A DNA stretch of 64,000 nucleotides, taken from NCBI GenBank assembly GCA_009746045.1, contig RPFO01000114.1, positions 126,001 through 190,000 of the forward strand, given 5' to 3'. The first letter of the stretch is position 1. Each line of letters begins with the position of its first letter. This DNA comes from Mesostigma viride. Lineage: Eukaryota; Streptophyta; Mesostigmatophyceae; Mesostigmatales; Mesostigmataceae. Below are positions 42,374 to 53,103 of the stretch, piece by piece. Made by a program: the position numbers and the translations under genes. The notes under the pieces are model-generated. The model did no database searches. It was not told where the DNA came from and worked only from the letters and a program-made list of their open reading frames with translations.

Positions 42374-43875
42374 TTAAGGACCTCCTCCACGTTCTCCAGG
42401 TGCTCCCTGAAGGTACGAGAGTGTACCAGAATGTCGTCCAGGTAGACGACCACACAAGTCCTGAAGACCACCCTGGTAGTGTCACACAAGTGGGCAATGT
42501 CCTTGAACCTGGGGTTGCGAAGGTCAGGTGAGATCTGGGGCAGGGCATTTCCAGTCAGGTGGCCAAAGATGGCATTGACAAACATCTGCATAGTGGCAGG
42601 ACTGTTAGAGGCACCCATGGGCATTACTGTCCACTGGAACTGTCCCCATGGGGTAGAAAAGGCCGTCTTGGGGATGTCCTCAGTAGCCACCCTGATCTGC
42701 CAGAAAGCATGCCTGAGGTCAAACTTGGTAAAGAAGGCAGCTCCTGCAGTCCTCTCCAGCAACTCATCAATTCTGGGCAGAGGGTACCTGGACTTGACAG
42801 TCACCTTGTTCAGTCCCCTCAGGTCAATGCACAACCTCCACCCCCCATCATGCTTGGGTACAAGCAAACACCCAGAACTGAAAGGACTGTTAGCTGGGAG
42901 GATCAGACCAGCCTCCAACAGGCCAATAAGTATGGTCTTCAGCTCTGCCATCTCTGCAGGGCCCATCCTGTACATAGGCACAAAAGGAGGACGAGCACCC
43001 TCTACCAACTTGATGACATGTGTGATGGGTCCCTCAGGAGGATACTGAGGCATCTTGTCCTCAAAGATGGCTCCATACCTGTCCAACAAGGCATCATGCT
43101 GCTGTTGTTGCTCAGTGGTGACAGTAGAACTGACAGCATTGACAGAATGACCACTAGCAGACTCAGGTTCATTAGGCACCAAATGCAGGAAAAAGATGTG
43201 TTCCACGGGATAGGTGGCCAAATAAGACAGAGTATGCTTGGCAGACCACACATGCTTCAGTAGGGCAGCCCGTTTCTCCTCCAAAGTCGGCTCTTGATCC
43301 ACCCCTTCCGCACCTGCTTCCCCTCCCTTGCCATCATTGACAGCTGTCTGTGAGGAACAGCACTCAGTGGCTGTTCTTCTTCCCCCTGGCAACACACAGG
43401 TAGCATCCCACACGGCCCCATCCTTAAACTGGACCACCCTGTCAGGCCAAGAAATAGCAGGATTGGTGTCAGACAACCATGGGATCCCCAAAATCACATC
43501 TGCTGCCGTAAGGGGAATGACATCTGCTGTCACTTCCAAAGTCTGGGATGAACAAACTTGGAAGATGAGCTGCACATAGCCAGGTGAGCAGCTTCTCCTG
43601 CCATCAGAATACTGCACCATGACAGGTGTGGGGTGGGCCAACACAGGCAACTTCAACTCCTGCACCAAGGATGCAGCAATATAATTACTGCCAGCACCAG
43701 AATCAATCATAAACAAGCAAGCTGGTTGAGCCAAGGGAACTGGCACATTGAGGAGCCGAGCCTGAAACTTGAGTAAGTGACCTGGTACAGGAGGACCCAC
43801 AGGGACAGCAGGATCAGAAGCACCCACAGTGTTCACTGGCCTAACGTCAACAGCAGGCAGGTCAGACCTGGCCAT
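42374..43875 (-). CDS. Gypsy B pol, protease and reverse transcriptase
   Basis: Protease LFMIDSGAGSNYIAASLVQEL with D58 counted from the ATG at 43875, flap/ILG region VILGIPWL; then RT: GGWRLCIDLRGLNKV, TKFDLRHAFWQI, QWTVMPMGASNSPATMQ and the catalytic VVVYLDDILVHSRT. About 30 residues (around LPQISPDLRNPRFKDIAHLCD) are inserted before YLDD compared with usual Ty3 RTs. The frame is -1 to gag and open back to the slippery site. The C-terminal end is cut by the TTAA element. Confidence 0.93.
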
Positions 43876-43901
43876 GACAGAAGGATGACCTGGGGACCCA
43901 A

Positions 43902-45383
43902 CTAGTTTTTTGACTCAGGTGGGTCTGGGAGTGCTCCACTGCCTGATGGTGGAAGCTGCTCAGGTGGTGCTGGAGGCTCATCCTCGTCCCCCCCATCCTC
44001 CTCATCTGCCAGCAGCTGCATGAGAGCGTTCACCATCCTACGCTTATCCTGCCTACTGAAGGGCCGAGCGCGGGACTGGAACCTCCCCGAGGGCTGGAAG
44101 TTGGGCTGGAACCCTGGCTGCATCCGGTGATCGCCAGCAGGAACGCCAGGAGGTAGGTTGGGTGGCCTGGGAGATGGCAAGGCGCCAAAAGGTCCTCTCG
44201 TGGCAGGGGGAAACTGGTCCCGTCTAGGGCAGTCCCGTGCAAAGTGACCTGGCTGGTTGCAAATAAAACAGTTACCCTGGGTGGGATCCAAGGCATTGAG
44301 CTCCCCAAGGAGGTCATCCAGCTGATTCAGGGACTTCTTGATGGGTGGCACTGGCGTGGCCACAGGCTCCCACTTGACAGAAAAAGCAGGAACACGACAA
44401 AGGGTGAGCACATAAGACAACACCTTGTCCCATTGCCAGTCCACGTAATCGAACTGGGAGAAGTGCTTGTCCACATCCAGTCGCACGTGGGGAGCCATGC
44501 CATGCAGGAGTCTGTGAAGCGCCTCTGCGTCAGAGCATTGGGGAATCTTGGCTCTAAGGTTGGTGAATTGCTCCACGAACTGTGGCAGCGTCAAACCAGC
44601 CTGTGTACAGTTAGCCAGTGCGTCCCGATCCATGCGAAGCTGATCCTGGGGTAACAGAAACCGGCGAAAGCCCAATAGGAGAGAGGGGAGGTCGGTACAC
44701 GCACGTCCAGCCACAGAACGCAAAAACTCATCAAAACGGTCGCTGGCACTGTCACTCATCCGCTGCCTAACCATTCTCTTCTGGATGTCCATCGTGAGAC
44801 GTTCCTCTGCCTTGGGCCCGTAGTTGGCGAAGTGGATAGCGAAGACATCCTGAAACTTGGTGGAGAAATGGTCGAAGCTGCGATGGGTAAGGTTGGTCAG
44901 CGATAGCTTGTCTACCGACTCCACCTTGGGAAAAGGAACAGTACGAGGATACAAAGACGTGAGCTCCATCACTGGGGCGTGTGGTGCATTCTGACTCTTC
45001 GGCATTGTCGCAGCCACCGAGAGCCGTGGAGGCTCATTCCCCTGTATATCTGTCCCTTCATCAACAAAAGGAGCGTCAACCGCATATACCCTTCGTGTAC
45101 CCAGTGTAGGAGACGGTTGATCCACAAAAACAGACTCCCCATCGCCCGCCTGCCCTTGCGACTCAAGTTGCTGCACACGCGCAATAGTCCTACCCACACT
45201 CTTCTCCAGCGCTTCCGCCACACTTCTAGCTCTCGCAGCTTCCTCACGTTCATGTTGTAATCGGATTTTCTCCGCTGTCAGCTCGTCAGCCGCTAGCCGA
45301 GTGCCGTCTCGCCCCGGCACCGTGTTGTAGCCAAAACGAATAGCCGAACCGTATTCGGGTGCTGGTGAACGCGTGTCTTCCAC
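43902..45383 (-). CDS. Gypsy B gag, 5'-deleted
   Basis: Open for 493 codons: coiled-coil part (ADELTAEKIRLQHEREEAARARS), capsid-like helices, CCHC knuckle CFICNQPGHFARDC, acidic Pro-rich tail. Compared with gypsy A, the initiator ATG and the first ~90 residues are missing. The first in-frame ATG is at 45005 (TMPKSQ), so a normal Gag is unlikely. It ends in TAG right after A AAA AAC. Confidence 0.88.
   Translation of the reverse strand: MEDTRSPAPEYGSAIRFGYNTVPGRDGTRLAADELTAEKIRLQHEREEAARARSVAEALEKSVGRTIARVQQLESQGQAGDGESVFVDQPSPTLGTRRVYAVDAPFVDEGTDIQGNEPPRLSVAATMPKSQNAPHAPVMELTSLYPRTVPFPKVESVDKLSLTNLTHRSFDHFSTKFQDVFAIHFANYGPKAEERLTMDIQKRMVRQRMSDSASDRFDEFLRSVAGRACTDLPSLLLGFRRFLLPQDQLRMDRDALANCTQAGLTLPQFVEQFTNLRAKIPQCSDAEALHRLLHGMAPHVRLDVDKHFSQFDYVDWQWDKVLSYVLTLCRVPAFSVKWEPVATPVPPIKKSLNQLDDLLGELNALDPTQGNCFICNQPGHFARDCPRRDQFPPATRGPFGALPSPRPPNLPPGVPAGDHRMQPGFQPNFQPSGRFQSRARPFSRQDKRRMVNALMQLLADEEDGGDEDEPPAPPEQLPPSGSGALPDPPESKN
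43905..43911 (-). promoter_or_regulatory. Putative -1 ribosomal frameshift heptamer, gypsy B gag-pol
   Basis: A AAA AAC in gag phase, then TAG. The -1 frame is open into the protease. It is identical in gypsy A, which supports functional conservation within the family. Confidence 0.8.
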
Positions 45384-45412
45384 GTTGGAAAACCGGGGTC
45401 CTCCGATACCAA

Positions 45413-46115
45413 TGTAACGACTAAAAATGTTGTGTTTGCAACAGCCTCAGTATCAACATTAGCGTGAAAAGATCTTTATACCTGGGTTGGAGTCGCGACA
45501 GATAACTTCACGTCCAGAGAAGCAATGAAGATGGATCTTCAACAGTTAAGGGAATGAGTCCCCACCCTTGTTAGACACAACAGACAAGTTATATCCAAGT
45601 CGACTATCTGTTGAAGTTATAGTCGACTTTTGGCAAGGGTTGTTTGATTGATGAAACAAGGAAACCCTTGAATTACACCATAGCTTTAGCTCTCACGTAC
45701 GCACACATGCACGGCCGCCCCAAACAGGATAAAAGTCATCGTGCACGCAGCATCCATCCAACCCTAACCCGGAAGGACCAATCAAAAGTGAGGATCACTC
45801 AATATAAGATCTTAGCCTCCGAATCCTCCACACAACACAAAGCCAGCACATACGAAATCTCAATGACCTGGAACCAAATCCACCAGGTACAACGGTACTG
45901 CAGAGAATCTATGACTGACTAAACAACACCATGCAAAGTACCCTACGTGGATCAGGCCACGACCAATGAGGGTAGAACAATAGATTCGACAGATCTCAGC
46001 AGGCCCAATATCTATCAGACGTCGAAGCCTCCTAACTTCTCAAATAATTGTCCTAAAGAACTCATAATAAGATTCAACAGTAGGAAAACTTTGGATGTAA
46101 CATTTGGTTGTTACA
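45413..46115 (-). repeat. Gypsy B 5' LTR
   Basis: 703 bp. The neighbouring minus-strand sequence TTGGTATCGGAGG is retained as primer site, but the leader and gag start beyond it are deleted. A TATAAAG near 45475 on the minus strand is the likely TATA box. Confidence 0.94.
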
Positions 46116-46120
46116 GAGTG

Positions 46121-47332
46121 CCTGAGGATCGAGGGAGCAGATCTAGGGCAACGAGCTGAAGGCGAGGGCGATCGAGGGACGGAGCTAGCTAGACTGTGCA
46201 GATCCGGGGTGAACATACCGCCTGCTGAGCGGCCGTTCGGCGCAAGGCGGTGACCGACTAGGGCGAAAAGGTGCTTGCACATGGCGAGAAGCGAGGGCGC
46301 GTTGCGTGGAACCGGGTGCATGTGCATGAAGTGGCTGGCCGGGATCGGCCAGTTGATCGACAACGCGTCGACACCATGTGGCTGAGTTGACGTCAATTAA
46401 GGCTACTTCATTCCAGCTCGATCGGCTCCGGGCATGCAGGGGGGAATTTCGCAGGGCGACTGCGTTTGGCCTTGGGCAAGGCCGATCGATGGCGAGGCGA
46501 GCCCAGCTAGGGGGAAAGCCGAGGCGACATACTAGTTAATGCTTGTTGACTAGTGCATGACACCGCTGCCGGCCTAAGTTCCAGGCCGGAGGGCTGAGCT
46601 GGCAGCAGCCGGTCGAGCTGCAGACTAATCTTCAGGGCTTAACGCAGCCGCCAGCTAGGCTGCGGGTTGCGTCGAGGAGCGTAGTTTGCTTGTCATAATA
46701 TTGATTATTATTGCGTGACAGCTTTGGGAAAATATATCAGCGTGTGTCTTATAAAGACGAAGCGATTGTGATACTTCACGGCAAAAGTTGGAGCCCAAAT
46801 CTGAAAGTTATGGGCGCCTCTGTCAACCATGGCTATCTCGTGGCTCGTGGCTTGTGGCTGCCTCCATATTACAGACATTAACCAGGGGTTTCCCCGGGCG
46901 TGAGCCCGCCCCGTCGAGGGTAGCACACGTCCATGCCTAGCCTATCGTGGAAAGTCCACGGAGGGCGGCCCGGCCGGCGCACGCAGCCTGGGGCATGCCT
47001 CATGATCGATGACACAACGCCTGGGCAGGCTTGGTGCCAGCTAGTCTATCTGTCTGATCGATGTATCCACATAATCTATGCGGGCCAGGTGCTCGGCTAT
47101 AGGCGCAGGCGCCTGTGCCTATAAAGAAAGTGGGAAGCATCTGGTAAATCAGCGTACACATCGTCATTAAATATATAAAATTTAATTATAACATGACTCC
47201 AGCTTGGGAGATCAAGTGCTGTGTAGCACACGTATTCCAATTTGCTGCATGGTGGGTGGGGGTGAGCGGGGCCGCGAAAACAAGATAAACTAACCGTCTA
47301 ATCTAATCTAGGCTACCCAAATCCTAACTACT
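46121..47332. other. Unassigned DNA, no gene supported
   Basis: Continuation of the gypsy B target site. Moderately GC-rich, with small ORFs only (such as 46708-46926 minus) and no recognisable domain, RNA gene or repeat. Confidence 0.4.
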
Positions 47333-47656
47333 CTACTCAGTAAAGCGCCCCTTCCTTCTGGGGTGGGGCTTGCCCACAGGGGCTGGCGTGTGGGCCTGGG
47401 CAGTGGTCTGCCACCTCTTCTTATCCTGCATGGCAGTCCAAGCACGAGAGAGGGAGGAAATGCGGTGTTCAAACTGAGCTGGGACCAGGAGGTCGGCCAG
47501 CAACTGATCTGTATATTTAATGGCAGGTCTACTACCAGCCCTTCTAGGCTTGTCCTCGGGGCCAGGCCAGGTTAGGATATGCCGCCTTGGCTGGCCAAGC
47601 CGCTGGGGGGCGGCCAGACCGAGGGCGGTGTCTACCGGCCTGACTGGTTCGAGCAA
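47333..47656 (-). CDS. Hypothetical basic ORF
   Basis: 107 codons without a clear ATG start at the upstream end. Arg/Lys/Pro-rich, with RRAGSRPAIKYTDQLLADLLVPAQFEHRISSLSRAWTAMQDKKRW as the most protein-like part. It could be an exon or a transposon remnant. Coding potential is uncertain. Confidence 0.25.
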   Translation of the reverse strand: MLEPVRPVDTALGLAAPQRLGQPRRHILTWPGPEDKPRRAGSRPAIKYTDQLLADLLVPAQFEHRISSLSRAWTAMQDKKRWQTTAQAHTPAPVGKPHPRRKGRFTE

Positions 47657-47886
47657 GATGTCCTACAAATGATACGCCTAATCTCATCAGAGGCGTGGCT
47701 CTTCTACAAATGCTCATTGCTAATAATGTGCAAACCAAAGGGAATATTAATTGCCATGCGCAGCATCTTGGTGACGGTGCCGTCTCGAGAGTCGTCTTTC
47801 CAGCTCCTCCGTCAGCATGCACGACATGCATTCTGTTTACATGTCGATTCGCCGGCGCGGCTGCGGGGTCTGCAACTAGAGATACT

Positions 47887-48917
<1,031 letters not shown>

Positions 48918-48965
48918 TTAATTAATTAGACTCGTGCTCCCGTTGGGGAGTCACGGAGCATTAAC
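48918..48965 (-). repeat. LINE 3' end with TTAA tail
   Basis: On the minus strand: TGCTCCGTGACTCCCCAACG, GGAGCACGAGT, then (TTAA)n. The same terminal hairpin as the half-LINE at 23782. The body to its right is too degraded to place. Confidence 0.65.
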
Positions 48966-49438
48966 CCCGGTTGATGCACACATTGGGAAGCTGCACAAAA
49001 TACATTCAGTAGGGTGCAGGTAAAGTGTAGCCAGGGTTTGTGGGTGAACCCTGGGTATGCCCCTAAAACCCCTCAGGCTCCAGGAGAGGCCTTTACAATC
49101 TCCCATCCCGGCGTTTGTTCCTTAAAGCATGTCTGTGGCCATGCACTGTTCAGTCCGTCTCACATGTCGAGACTGAACAAGTCTCGATCGAGTGGACACG
49201 TGTGTAGTACTCCTACACACACAGATCTCGAATGATTTATCTAGTACCAAATCCCAATGGCTTGCATCACTCCCCGGAAAGGAGAACTTTTGCAGTTGGA
49301 CTGTAGGTGTCAGCTGGCGATGCCTTAGGATCCGGAGACTTCCGTCCTATAGTCAGCCAAATTGGTGCGAGAGGCCCCTAGTTCGATTCCGGTCTGGATT
49401 CATTTACAGATCGCGTTTTTCCGCGTTTTCCGCAGACC

Positions 49439-49477
49439 GGCACTGAACGCAAATGGTTTTCACCTTTGCGGAGTGCC
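49439..49477. repeat. 39-nt near-perfect hairpin, copy 1
   Basis: GGCACT and AGTGCC pair, then CGCAAA with TTTGCG, then GGT with ACC around a TTTC loop. The same 39 nt recur inverted at 50961-50999, with flanking similarity of about 12 bases on each side. No function recognised. Confidence 0.7.
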
Positions 49478-49599
49478 AAATCAGAATGCATTGGGCCATG
49501 GGGCAGACCTAATGCATCCGCTATGCTTTTGTCATGTCGAAGCTTTATTGCACCCACAGGGGATGCCGGATCGTTTCCAGACGGGTCCGATTGTGCACC

Positions 49600-49720
49600 C
49601 TGTGGCATGCCTGTGGCATGAGGGAAGGGGGGGGTGTCTCTGCCCCCTGTGCACACTCAGGGATTGAAAGCACTCTGGTGCTCCATGACTCCCCAACGGG
49701 AGCACGTGTTTCATCAATGA
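49600..49720 (+). repeat. LINE-type 3' end, plus strand
   Basis: Plus-strand match to the half-LINE 3' UTR: ggggtgtctctgccc, cagggattgaaagcac, then the ACTCCCCAACGGGAGCACG hairpin end. With the minus-strand copy at 48918 it forms an outward-facing pair about 0.75 kb apart. Either two LINE fragments or a short element borrowing a LINE tail. Confidence 0.6.
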
Positions 49721-50016
49721 ACTAATTTACGTGCAGCCTCAGTGGCTGCCACAGCTGAAAGAGGAGAGCTTCACAGAGAACTACGTAGGCTAGTTTTAGA
49801 TGCTGCCCAGACCAGGGGCTACAAAACCCTAGGGTGACCCCATTTGCCGTACGGACCTACTTGCCATGCCATGCCAATCTGCCACGTGGAAACTCATTGT
49901 ATCATGGATAATTAAATTCCCATGCAGAGACACATTGTCATAATGAAAATAAGATTTCATTAAAATATTTAATTACAGATTATTACATTACATTCAATTC
50001 AGGGCTACAGGTTGCT
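49721..50016 (-). other. Probable 3' untranslated region of the 50-kb gene
   Basis: AT-rich. On the minus strand just after the stop codon there are TGTAAT and CTGTAATT motifs, similar to the TGTAA polyadenylation signal of green algae. Assignment is inferred. Confidence 0.35.
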
Positions 50017-50673
50017 CTAGGGCATGACCTCTCCCTCCTCCTCGGAGGACTCCTCCTCCTCACTCTCCGTGTCCACATCCTCCTCCTCCTCCTCCTCCTC
50101 CTCAGAGTCAGCGTCATCAGCGTCGGCTTCCACGGATGGCTCCACGGAGGGGCGAGGACGAGGCCCCCTCGCATTGTCCTCGTCGCCGGCATTAGCCGGA
50201 TCCCGGGGCCGGCGACCATGCTCGTTGATGGCGGCAGGCTGTGGCTGGGGCTGGGGCTGGGGTGGGTCACGTCGCCGCATCTGACGTGCGATTTCAAATC
50301 GCCATTGGTCGTCCAGGAACGCCCTGTCGACCGGCGCCCAGCCGTTCGCCATCTGTTGCGTGCCGCGCCACGGACGGTTGTTCAAAAGGCGCATGACGGA
50401 CGCGTTGCATTCCGCGGTGAAACGTGACATGGGTTCCCATGTCACGCCCCCCCTCCGCCATGCAACCTGCATGTAGACTGGGCCGGGCTGCTCGCCCAGC
50501 ACCATGCGGCGAGCGTCGGTGATGCGATTGATCTCGTTTGGCGTGATGGGTCCGTGGGGGCGGACCTCCTCATCGACGCCGTACATGACACGCTCGAGTT
50601 TCTCTTTGGCCTTCTCGCCAGGCGGCTCGTCCAGGGTGCCGCGAATAGGAACTTGGACGGATATCCCATGATA
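50017..50673 (-). CDS. Terminal exon of an unnamed host gene (chromo-like segment, acidic tail)
   Basis: Open from an AG acceptor (ctatag before 50673) to TAG at 50017-50019; 219 codons, phase 0. After a LDEPPGEKAKEKLERVMYGVDEEV lead comes VYMQVAWRRGGVTWEPMSRF, which resembles the WxxxxxTWEP core of chromodomains. A charged middle, a Pro-Gln run and a very acidic Asp/Glu C-terminus (encoded by a TCC/CCT-rich repeat) follow. It could be a transposon chromodomain tail or a host chromatin protein. I do not recognise the gene. Confidence 0.45.
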   Translation of the reverse strand, partial: YHGISVQVPIRGTLDEPPGEKAKEKLERVMYGVDEEVRPHGPITPNEINRITDARRMVLGEQPGPVYMQVAWRRGGVTWEPMSRFTAECNASVMRLLNNRPWRGTQQMANGWAPVDRAFLDDQWRFEIARQMRRRDPPQPQPQPQPAAINEHGRRPRDPANAGDEDNARGPRPRPSVEPSVEADADDADSEEEEEEEEDVDTESEEEESSEEEGEVMP

Positions 50674-50960
50674 CTATAGTTTCCTGGCATGATACTGGCG
50701 CCTGGCACGGTACGGTCAGGTGGACGGCCAGGTGGACGGTGGGGTCGCCCTAGGGTTTAGTAGGGGCGTAGCACATCGTCCACCGGCCCATTTCATGAGG
50801 CTTCTTCTGTGCTCTGGGCAGTTCTGTGCTCTAGCTGACAAACTTGGACAATGGACTCACACCGGCCCAAGTCCAACAAACGCACAACTACTTAACGTTG
50901 AAGATCCAGCCTCTGGCTTACTCTTCTATCAAGGAGACAACTACTCTTGTATTCTGATCA

Positions 50961-50999
50961 GGCACTCCGCAAAGGTGAAAACCATTTGCGTTCAGTGCC
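50961..50999. repeat. 39-nt near-perfect hairpin, copy 2
   Basis: Reverse complement of 49439-49477, identical over the 39 nt. It lies in the presumed intron between the exons at 51078-51179 and 50017-50673. Confidence 0.7.
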
Positions 51000-51077
51000 G
51001 GGCCGCGGAAAACTCTTGTATGCACACGAACTGGTTCACTGTGTCATCGGCCCGCATGTGGGCCCCTCGCGTATGAC

Positions 51078-51179
51078 CTTGAGCACGTACTCGTCCACCA
51101 GTCGCCGGATGGCCTTGTGACGTGACGACAGGAACGTGGCCACATCGCTCATTGGCAACGCAGGGTGCCTCAACATAAC
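51078..51179 (-). CDS. Small internal exon of the 50-kb gene
   Basis: 102 bp, phase 0 at both ends, with a pyrimidine-rich acceptor ending CTGGCAG and a donor AAG|GTCATA. It encodes VMLRHPALPMSDVATFLSSR and on to VLK, an amphipathic helical segment. No family recognised. Evidence is the splice-site pair plus open frame. Confidence 0.4.
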
Positions 51180-51866
51180 CTGCCAGTCGGTCAAGAAAGA
51201 GGGAATGGACAGAGCCAAAGATGAAAGAGATCAAGATTTTTGGGGGGGTAAATGCATGTTCAGCTATGCCCAAGTAAGCTACCCCACTTGCGAAAAGCAG
51301 AGCACATAGACGTGGGAACGTTAGTCAGGAAGTGGGGTGGGAACTTGGGTTAGTTAGTTAGGGCATCGGGGTGGGAACTTGGAAACGTTAGTCAGGAAGT
51401 GGGGTGGGAACTGAGAATGTTAGTTAGGAACTGGGATCGGTGGGCCATAGCATCCGTTCATTGGTACTACTTGATGTGTCCAAGTTCCCCTGTTTAATCT
51501 CTCTCTTCCCCGCCCGCGGCCCGTCCCCCCCCTTTCTCTCTACCCTTACTCTTTAAAATTAACCAATCCTTTAGAATGGGCGAGGCCTGTAATAAACATG
51601 AATGCTTGATCGATGGGGACAAGCTCAGCTCTTGACACCGGCGCGCACGTGCCACACAAGTAGTAGAGAAAGCGGACGTTCCCTGGGCACGTGCGCTCGT
51701 GTTTCATGTGCGGTAAAGGTGCGTGCGAAACGTACAGTGAAGCTGACACATGCGCACGTGTGTCCAACATGGTAAAGCTGACACGCGCCACCTGCCGTGG
51801 AAGATATCACAAATTCTGGCCATTTTACAGAACAAATGCTGACCCATGCATAGAAAAAGTGCTGAC

Positions 51867-51965
51867 CTTCTCCTGGCAGCGGCGTGCGATGTGGTCCCCT
51901 TCTTTTGCTGTCAGACGCCCCGTGGCCACCACGCCCTCCAGGAACGACGCAATGTACGCGCGCAC
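51867..51965 (-). CDS. Small internal exon of the 50-kb gene
   Basis: 99 bp, phase 0 at both ends, acceptor GGCAG, donor AAG|GTCAGC. It encodes VRAYIASFLEGVVATGRLTA and on to CQEK. Like the exon at 51078 it starts with Val, ends with Lys and has similar length, which may reflect an exon-duplication history. No family recognised. Confidence 0.4.
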
Positions 51966-51984
51966 CTGCCATGATACAACCACA

Positions 51985-52023
<39 letters not shown>
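51985..52023 (+). repeat. AAT trinucleotide repeat
   Basis: About 13 AAT units followed by a short TGATATT stretch. Confidence 0.95.
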
Positions 52024-52025
<2 letters not shown>

Positions 52026-52500
52026 TATTGGACATGTAGAAAAAGCCTCGATGCCTTGTTCATTTTAGTAGGAGCCCCTTTTCTCGCTTTCGTAGGCTTC
52101 CCGATGTAATGGATAATAAGGGGTGGGAGCAGGAAAGGTGAGGAAGGCGGAAGGTGGCGATGAACACGTGCACCCGCGATAAGACCATTGTGATGTATGT
52201 GAGGGATCCATGCAGATGCGGTGAGGCGAACGGACGTGTTTGCACACCTGTGATCATGGATTATGGATGGCACAGGGTCGATGCTAGGTGGCGTATGCAA
52301 TATGCCCATTATGAAAGGTCGGAGGGAGTCCCACTTATGATGCACGGGGCCAGCATGAACTGGGACGGTAGTCCCCGGCCCCCCAAACGTGCCCCCTAAC
52401 AAGTGCAATATAGTTCCTTCATCCGTGGTTCCGGGTTAGCAGGGGGCTATTATTCTGAGTGTCCACGTCCAGTCAATAGTGGGGTCTGGCCTGTGTTTGT
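52024..52500. other. Presumed intron, no gene seen
   Basis: Small ORFs on both strands without features. One plus-strand frame (52154-52399) has a CRCG cluster but no wider match. Confidence 0.35.
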
Positions 52501-52919
52501 TGTCTCATGGATATCATGGTCACTGTAGCATATATAGTAATGCCATGCCTGCGCTGGTTGCCTCATGGATAGCATGGTCACTGTAGCATATATAGTAATG
52601 CCATGCCTGCGCTGGTTGTCTCATGGATATCATGGTCACTGTAGCATATATAGTAATGCCATGCCTGCGCTGGTTGCCTCATGGATATCATGGTCACTGT
52701 AGCATATATAGTAATGCCATGCCTGCGCTGGTTGCCTCATGGATATCATGGTCACTGTAGCAAATATAGTAATGCCATGCCTGCGCTGGTTGCCTCATGG
52801 ATATCATGGTCACTGTAGCAAATATAGTAATGCCATGCCTGCGCTGGTTGCCTCATGGACATCATGGTCACTGTAGCAAATATAGTAATGCCATGCATGC
52901 GCTGGTTGCCTCATGGATA
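52501..52919. repeat. 58-bp tandem repeat, seven copies plus a partial one
   Basis: Units start at 52501, 52559, 52617, 52675, 52733, 52791 and 52849, with a broken eighth from 52907. Each contains ctcatggatatcatggtcac and tatatagtaatgccatgcc. Later units share a CAAATATAG variant, so expansion was stepwise. Confidence 0.95.
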
Positions 52920-53103
52920 AACTTGGCCATACCATGCACCGCACGAATGCATGGTACGGAGGACCAACGACACGTGGGGGCTCAGCAGGTGCCTGCGCAT
53001 CCCTGGCACGTGCAGGTCCATGTGTTGGCACTGGCAACACTTAGGTCCGTGTACTTATTATTGGCAATGCTCAGATCCATGTATTCCCAACGGCAACGCT
53101 CAC

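Larger units (their letters stand above)
28885..46115 (-). mobile_element. Ty3/gypsy LTR retrotransposon B (chromodomain type), complete but twice interrupted
   Basis: Minus-strand element with 703-bp LTRs (28885-29587, 45413-46115) and a perfect 5-bp duplication gagtg (28880-28884, 46116-46120). Without its two insertions (copia 2 and the piggyBac-like element) it is about 9.0 kb. Genes from right to left: gag, pol (PR-RT-RH-IN-chromodomain), ORF3. The pol parts join in a single frame of 1446 codons. The gag start and most of the leader are deleted near 45400, so this copy probably cannot make normal Gag. Confidence 0.95.
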
